Source: Gigaspora rosea
Taxonomy: Eukaryota; Glomeromycota; Glomeromycetes; Diversisporales; Gigasporaceae
Direction of reading: 5' to 3'
DNA length: 64,000 bases
NCBI GenBank assembly: GCA_003550325.1
Contig: QKWP01000106.1
Location: forward strand, 124,026-188,025
Shown here: positions 58,592-64,000 of the stretch, in pieces
Layout of the letters: each line of letters starts with the position of its first letter
Numbering within the stretch: the stretch's first letter is position 1
The notes under the pieces: model-generated
What the model was told of the DNA's origin: nothing
The model's database searches: none
The model's input: only the letters and a program-made list of their open reading frames with translations
Position numbers and translations under genes: made by a program

Positions 58592-59184
58592 TGTTATAGA
58601 ATAAGTTGTAATTAATTTTGGTAGAAATTAGTTAAGAAATTAGAACTTAATAAAGAAATTTTGTAATAACTGTATTTAGTAATAGTGATATGCGAAATTG
58701 ATGTACAATGCCACTCAATGACGCTTAGCGACGCTTAACGACGCTTAGCGACGCTTAACGACACTTAGCGACGCTTAATGACGCTTAATGATACTTAGTG
58801 ACACTTAACGACGCTTAGCGACGCTTAGCTCCATAGATATATACCGGTAAACCCACCTTATTTCCCTTAGTTTTAGATAGATCCAGCCATTATATTTTAT
58901 ATTTACCTTTATATTAATTATCCTCCTCCCTTATTATTAATAAACTCTTGGGATTTCTAAGGAACAGGCACTTTGGAATAGCCCTCTTGTTAAATCAATA
59001 AACTGTCTATTATTTCTTGTTGTTTTATACTGAACTGCCTTAGAGAAGTGTATAGTTTCTTATAGACATAAAAGGAAACTATACTTTTCTCTTGCACATT
59101 GCTTCACGCCCAAAGCAAGGGATTTTAGGAGTCGTGTGATTGTTACTTTATCGGAATTAAAGAAGACTTCTGGTACTGTAACAA
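58592..59184 (+). repeat. Ty3 right LTR
   Basis: 593 bp. It matches the left LTR apart from the insertion there and point differences. It contains about twelve CGACGCTTAG/A units at 58716-58826. Confidence 0.93.
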
Positions 59185-59437
59185 TATAGAAATTTTATAT
59201 AGTTGGCCAATCAATTTTCGATGATATTTTGCCATTCACTAGGCTGATTTGGATGATCTAACCACTATTAAATGCATCTCAATAAGCTTTATAACTTTCA
59301 ATTAGTCAACTTGTGCCATTAATTTAGTAAGAAAAAAATTTTAAAATAGAAGCATGGCATATTTTGTCTATAGTGATTTTTATATATGATCTGTATTACA
59401 TTATACATACTATAATCACTTTTTAGTTGACCAGCGG
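59185..59437. repeat. Palindromic family P1, right half of the split copy
   Basis: Mirror image of 47988-48244: TATATAGTTGGCCAATCA, CTAGGCTGATTTGGATGAT, ACAATTTTCAATTAGTC-like words, ending TTTTTAGTTGACC. Confidence 0.85.
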
Positions 59438-59593
59438 ATTTATCGATAAAGACAACTGCCTTTTTCATTTTATGAAACTGGTGCTATTTTGATTAGAAGA
59501 CCATTTTTTATTTAATAAAAAATTGATTAACTTAGTAAAATTTTGTATAAATTGAAAATTTTATTTTATTTTTTTCCAAAAATTATAATTCAA
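59438..59593. other. Spacer between P1 copies
   Basis: AT-rich, nothing supported. Confidence 0.5.
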
Positions 59594-60460
59594 TTAATTG
59601 ATAATCCGCCTGTCAAGTAAAGAATAGCGAAATGTGGTGTTCTTCCATTTAAAATTTTTTTTTCATACTAAGTTAACGATACATGTCCACTAATTGAAAG
59701 TTGTAGAGCTCTTCGAGGCGCATCTAACGGTGGTTAGATCATCCAAATCGGCCTAGTGAATGGCAAGATATTGTCAAAAAACGATTGGCCGACTATATAA
59801 AATCCGTGACGTAAATTATATATGAAAATCACATGATCCGAAATGCGGTATGCACCCATCTAAAAGTTTTTTTCTTACTATGCTAACGAAAAATGTCGAT
59901 TAATTGAAAGTTGTAGAGCTCGTCAAGATGAATCTAATGTGGTTAGATCATCCAAATCGGCCAAGTGGATGGCGAGATATCGTCGAAAAACGATTGGCCG
60001 ACTATATAAAATCTCTATGTAAACTTATAGTTTTATATAGAGATTTTATATAGTCGGGCAATCATTTTTTGACAATATCTCACCATCCACTGGGCCGATT
60101 TGGATGATCTAACCCATTAGATGCGTCTTGACGAGCTCTACAACTTTCAATTAATCGATATATTTCGTTAGCATAGTAAGAAAAAAAGTTTTAGATGGGC
60201 GCACGCCACATTTCGGATCATGTGATTTTCATATGTAATTTCCGGCACGGGATTTTATATAGTCGGCCAATCGTTTTTTGACGATATCTCGCCATCTACT
60301 AGGCCGATTTGGATGATCTAACCACCGTTAAATGCGCCTCGCTAAGCTCTACAACTTTCAATTAGTAGACATATATTATTAACTTAGTATGAAAAAAAAT
60401 TTTAGATGGAAGAACGTCACATTTCGCCATTCTTTACTTGACAGGTGGATTATCAATTAA
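59594..60460. repeat. Palindromic family P1, outer palindrome with an inner P1 copy at its centre
   Basis: Outer arms start TTAATTGATAATCCGCCTGT and end with its inverse. The arms run 59594-59806 and 60250-60460 and include AAGTTGTAGAGCTC and ATCCAAATCGGCCTAGT. Exactly at the centre sits a second complete P1 palindrome (59807-60249). Confidence 0.88.
59807..60249. repeat. Palindromic family P1, inner copy
   Basis: Arms of about 215 bp from GTGACGTAAATTATATATG to its inverse, centred near 60028 (CTTATAGTTTTATATAG). It shares the inner arm sequence AAAACGATTGGCCGACTATA with the outer copy but has its own outer arm (ATCACATGATCCGAAATG). Confidence 0.88.
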
Positions 60461-62566
60461 ATGTTTTGCATCGTATTGAAAAAAAATGATCAAAATTTTA
60501 AAATTTTTTAAAAAATTACAAATAAAATTAATTTGATTTGATCAAATTAAATTTAAATCAAGAGTTTATTCAATTTGATTAAATTTAAATATGTCTGATA
60601 CTTAATTTGATTCGACTTTGAAGAACCCTAATGATATGGTAAAAATTATTGATAAATCAAAAGAAAAAAAAGCTAACTAATCATTAATAAAATGAATTAT
60701 ATCTTCTGGAATTTTATTTTTAATATTTGATAATCCTTACTTTGAAAATTATACCAAAACATTAAATCCTAATTATGAACTACCCAAGCATACTGTTTTA
60801 GCAACTTCAATTCTAGATAAAGGCTTCAAAAATTATAATAAAAATAAATAAAAAACTGCCAAAAGCTAAGAATTTAACTTTGTATATTAATAGTTTATGC
60901 AGTTTGTTAAAATATAGCATATATATTTTCATTGTAATAACAAGTAAAAAAAAATAATATTTTTATTCTTTATAAAACTTTTTAAAAGTTGTCTATACTG
61001 CAAAGTTTATTGCTAAAAGATAATGAATATATTAGAAAAAATTGGGCCAAAAATTTACAGTGATAATTTCTAATACTGAATTATTAATAGTAGTAGCAAA
61101 ATGTCAAATTACACAAAAATATTAATATATTTTACTTATAAGATACATTGCATATCATATTCAACTCATATCTAGTAGTAGTATTCTGCAAAAGAACTGG
61201 GTCCAGTTCAGAATCCAGTTCAGTCCATTAACAGACCAAGTTCAGACCCTTATTTATCAGAATTGATACAGATTCAGATCTATACAAAGTTTGCTCAGAC
61301 AATACTCGGTCTGGTCTTATTATATTGCTAATTGGCTGATCTTAAAATTTTCTTTTTTTTAATAAATTAAATTAAAAAATAAAAAAAAAATTTAATTAAA
61401 AAATAAAATTTATTTTTGGTTAATCATTTGGCTAATTTTTATCAAGTGTTCCAGAATTTATAAAAATAGCTATAATTATTATTATTATTATTTTTTAGTA
61501 AAAACACTAGAGCTTTATTAACTATTGCTATAGCATCTATAAAGTTTGAAATTTTACAGATCTTTTTAATCTAGATCTAAGTGATGTGAGTTTGGGTCCT
61601 AATTTTAAATTCAAATCAATGTTTGGACTAAGTTCAAATCTTTAAAAATACCTGCTCAGTCCAAATCATACAAAATACTATTTGTAAATTATCTTATACA
61701 AAAAAATTTTGCTAAATTGCCAAATAATTATAAGCTTTTTAGAAATTCCTATATTGTGTATGCTGCTCTTAAAAAAAATCATACTTTTTTTTATTCTTAG
61801 TAAAAATTTGAAGTCATCAGCCAAAACTTGGTAGTTAATAATATAGAATTTCTGTAAATCTATTTTATGTAATGAAGCCAATATTAAAGCAGTAAAGCTT
61901 TATATGGATTAGAGTATTTTTTACATATTCATTATCTTGATTTAGTAAATAACAGAAAAAAATTTTATAAATCAGTGATATTACTTCTAAAGGATAGAAT
62001 TTACTACAACAATGATAAATAAAATGATTTGCAGATTTTTTCTTCTCACACTTATTAATATGATTTAATTTTTTGCTAATAGGTTTTAAAACAAGAGCTC
62101 CAAATTTTTATCAAAGCAAGTACTATAAAAATCTAATTAACAATTACCAATTTTGAATTGACATTGAACAATTTAGAAATATTCTTGGTCCTGTCAAATG
62201 AGCTATAAAAAATGTAAAGTTTCAGAAGACCACCTTATTAGCTAACATATTTGTTGAGCTTATAAAAATTGCAATCACAATTTAAAAGACAGTTGTTTTA
62301 TATAGTAACCAATTTCAGTATAATTGCATTGCTATATATAATAAGCAATAAAAGAATTTAACTTCGAATTGTATCTTTTATCCTTTTTTTTACATCCAAT
62401 TTATCATAGTATTTAGAAGTCAATATATATTGTTTATTGTATTTTTATTTTATTTATTTATTTCTTTTTCTCTTATAATAGGTAATTTTTTCAAAGTTGG
62501 TATTTATAAAATTATGTTCTTAGAAAGTTAATGAAAATATAAAAACAAATAGATGGAGACAATATA
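60461..62566. other. AT-rich stretch, no gene seen
   Basis: Includes an AATTTGATTTGATCAAATT block (60525-60620) like that at 47790-47940. Repeated GTCCAGTTCAGA/CAGACC words at 61195-61330, resembling subterminal sequence of the hAT-like element at 40921, may be a decayed end. Otherwise nothing supported. Confidence 0.5.
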
Positions 62567-62585
62567 AGTGCTGGCATTTTATTTT

Positions 62586-63306
62586 TTATTTTTTTTTATT
62601 TTTTAATAGCCGTTTACTTTGGCCGACGGTTTTATTGAATATTTGTAATATTTGTTACATGAATGAGTGTACAACTAGCCACACGTGCACTTTTGGTGCC
62701 TAATTTAAGTAGTCCGCCCAAAGGTTCTACACTAGCTATCATACCTGCAGACCAACTACGGGACCTGCCTATTTAAACTCTCTGACCCATGCTTCTCCTA
62801 TTACTATCTTACCTATAAGCCAGTATATATTATGGCTTTTCTAGGGTTATTCACAATAACTACCGACCTTAGGGCTACTTTACCCTCGTAGAAATTGCCA
62901 GCCACTTACAAGAATATGTCCTACATCATATAACTATTGTAGTCTTCAGTAACTTGCGCCAAGGCCACATCGTTACCTACATTGCCCTTATAAGGTTCGT
63001 TCCGACCCCAGTACAACCTTATTTTGGTAGCACTTATTAGATCTTCTCTACCTCCTTACTCGGGACTTGCCAAACGGGTTTCTGTTTTTCTGGTTCCCTA
63101 GATTTGCGGTGTAACAAACACCATTGCGCCCGAAAGCTCCCATTCACGATGGTAGGACCAAGGTTACAGGTTTCATACCCAACCAATCTGAGCCACAGTT
63201 ACCGAACACAGGTCTCTTTTTCATTATCGTCATCAGTGGGATTTGAACTCTCGACCTGCCGCTTGGGGAGTGACAACTTGGCAACTTCTCTAAGTCGCCA
63301 CACCCT
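62586..63306 (-). mobile_element. tRNA-derived SINE (family 2), copy 2
   Basis: Minus-strand copy of the SINE at 40314-42870 but uninterrupted, about 721 bp. The tRNA-like head is at 63306-63225 (TGGCGACTTAGAGAAG, B-box AGTTCAAATCC), and the 3' end is A-rich at 62586-62610. The 19 bp target duplication AGTGYTGGCATTTTATTTT (62567-62585, 63307-63325; one mismatch) is typical of LINE-driven integration. Confidence 0.9.
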
Positions 63307-63400
63307 AGTGTTGGCATTTTATTTTAAAATCTTAAATGAATTTATATAAAAATCACAAGCCTCTTTGATAATGCATTTATTCCACCTACTGATATATTTA

Positions 63401-63700
63401 CCGTATTGTCCGAAAATAAGCTACCCTTTTTGGCCAAAAAGTTACACAAAAAATTGTGGGGTAGCTTATTTTCAGATTGTTAAATTTTTTGAAAAATTGA
63501 AAAACATACTAATAAAAAGTTGTCCAAATGCTATGAAATTTTTACTACAAGTGTATTTCGTTGTGTTGAACAACTTTACTTAATCGACCTTTTGAAGTTT
63601 ACATAGTAAAAAAAAAGGTTTATATGTAGCAACTGTTAACTATTTCTCTAAAAATTTTTCTGAAAATCCTGGGGGTAGCTTATTTTCGGAAACCTATAGT
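63401..63700. mobile_element. P3-family element with GAAAATAAGCTACCC ends
   Basis: 300 bp with inverted ends CCGTATTGTCCGAAAATAAG and CTATAGGTTTCCGAAAATAA and TA on both sides. The interior is related to the P3 unit (TGAACAACTTTACTTAATCG, TTACATAGTAAA). TA target suggests Tc1/mariner type. Non-coding. Confidence 0.7.
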
Positions 63701-64000
63701 ACTAATTAGTGGATATTATTAGAGCTCAAAAAAAACAAAGATAAAAATCCTTGCCCTAAAAGTACATTCAGTTTCATCTTATAATGCTGCTTGTGAGTAC
63801 TTTTTAGTATATTAAATTGGTATCTTAAAAAAAAACAAACCAGATATGTTAATTTTCTCTTTTATGTATTTCATCATTAATAAAATGCTTTTTTTTTTTT
63901 TTTAGATTAAGTATTGAATGCCTAAAAATTATGGCCCAGATGCACTCATTTTTAGCTGAGAATACTAAATCAAAACTCAATTACGTAGATTAGAATCTTT

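Larger units (their letters stand above)
48245..59184 (+). mobile_element. Ty3/gypsy LTR retrotransposon, full length, inactive
   Basis: LTRs 48245-48997 and 58592-59184 both start TGTTATAGAATAAG and end TACTGTAACA. ATAT flanks both sides as a probable target duplication. Order: LTR, primer site, Gag, protease, zinc-knuckle region, reverse transcriptase, RNase H, integrase, C-terminal extension, polypurine tract, LTR. RT before integrase defines Ty3/gypsy. It has many stops and several frameshifts and is interrupted by elements at 48401-48551, 49872-50201 and 52212-53350. Confidence 0.95.

Overview
This is a eukaryotic nuclear window and strongly AT-rich. The one host gene I can assemble has seven exons and six short GT-AG introns, and nearly everything else is transposon. 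A very AT-rich genome packed with nested DNA transposons, LINEs, tRNA-derived SINEs and palindromic repeats suits an early-diverging fungus. My best guess is an arbuscular mycorrhizal fungus (Glomeromycotina), but no marker gene in the window fixes this.

Layout. 0.7-19.7 kb: one non-LTR retrotransposon (LINE, minus strand). It has an intact 847-residue ORF1 and a damaged ORF2 (endonuclease, reverse transcriptase, RNase H). The LINE is split by a 9.7 kb hAT DNA transposon (6266-15947) with a perfect 8 bp target duplication. The hAT holds a broken transposase gene, two short inverted-repeat elements, nested palindromes, an assembly gap and a fragment of a bacterial-type ParA partition ATPase. 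19.7-26.6 kb: a tRNA-derived SINE, a second hAT-like element and two palindromic repeats. 26.6-32.4 kb: a quieter host island with a La-motif (LARP1/Sro9-like) gene at 27844-29948, minus strand. 33-47 kb: short elements, including a SINE split by a hAT element that itself contains another inverted-repeat element, and a Harbinger-like element split by a small hAT element. 48.2-59.2 kb: a Ty3/gypsy LTR retrotransposon, full-length but dead, sitting at the exact centre of a palindromic repeat and itself hit by three smaller elements. 59.6-64 kb: a palindrome inside a palindrome, a second SINE copy and further repeats.

Relationships. Many nestings are proven inside the window by target duplications and by uninterrupted second copies: the two LTRs, the paired SINEs, and the paired repeats at 33/43 kb and 45/47 kb. 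The relative order of insertion can therefore be read directly. The LINE is a plausible source of the TPRT machinery needed by the SINEs. The short inverted-repeat elements are non-autonomous and would depend on transposases encoded elsewhere.

Most unusual items: the ParA fragment; an array of four CCHC zinc knuckles plus further Cys pairs placed between protease and reverse transcriptase of the Ty3 element; a long in-frame extension after its integrase; a 10 bp minisatellite in its LTRs; and a palindromic repeat family whose exact centre has taken an insertion in two of four copies. All coordinates were read by eye. Element edges without target duplications are approximate.
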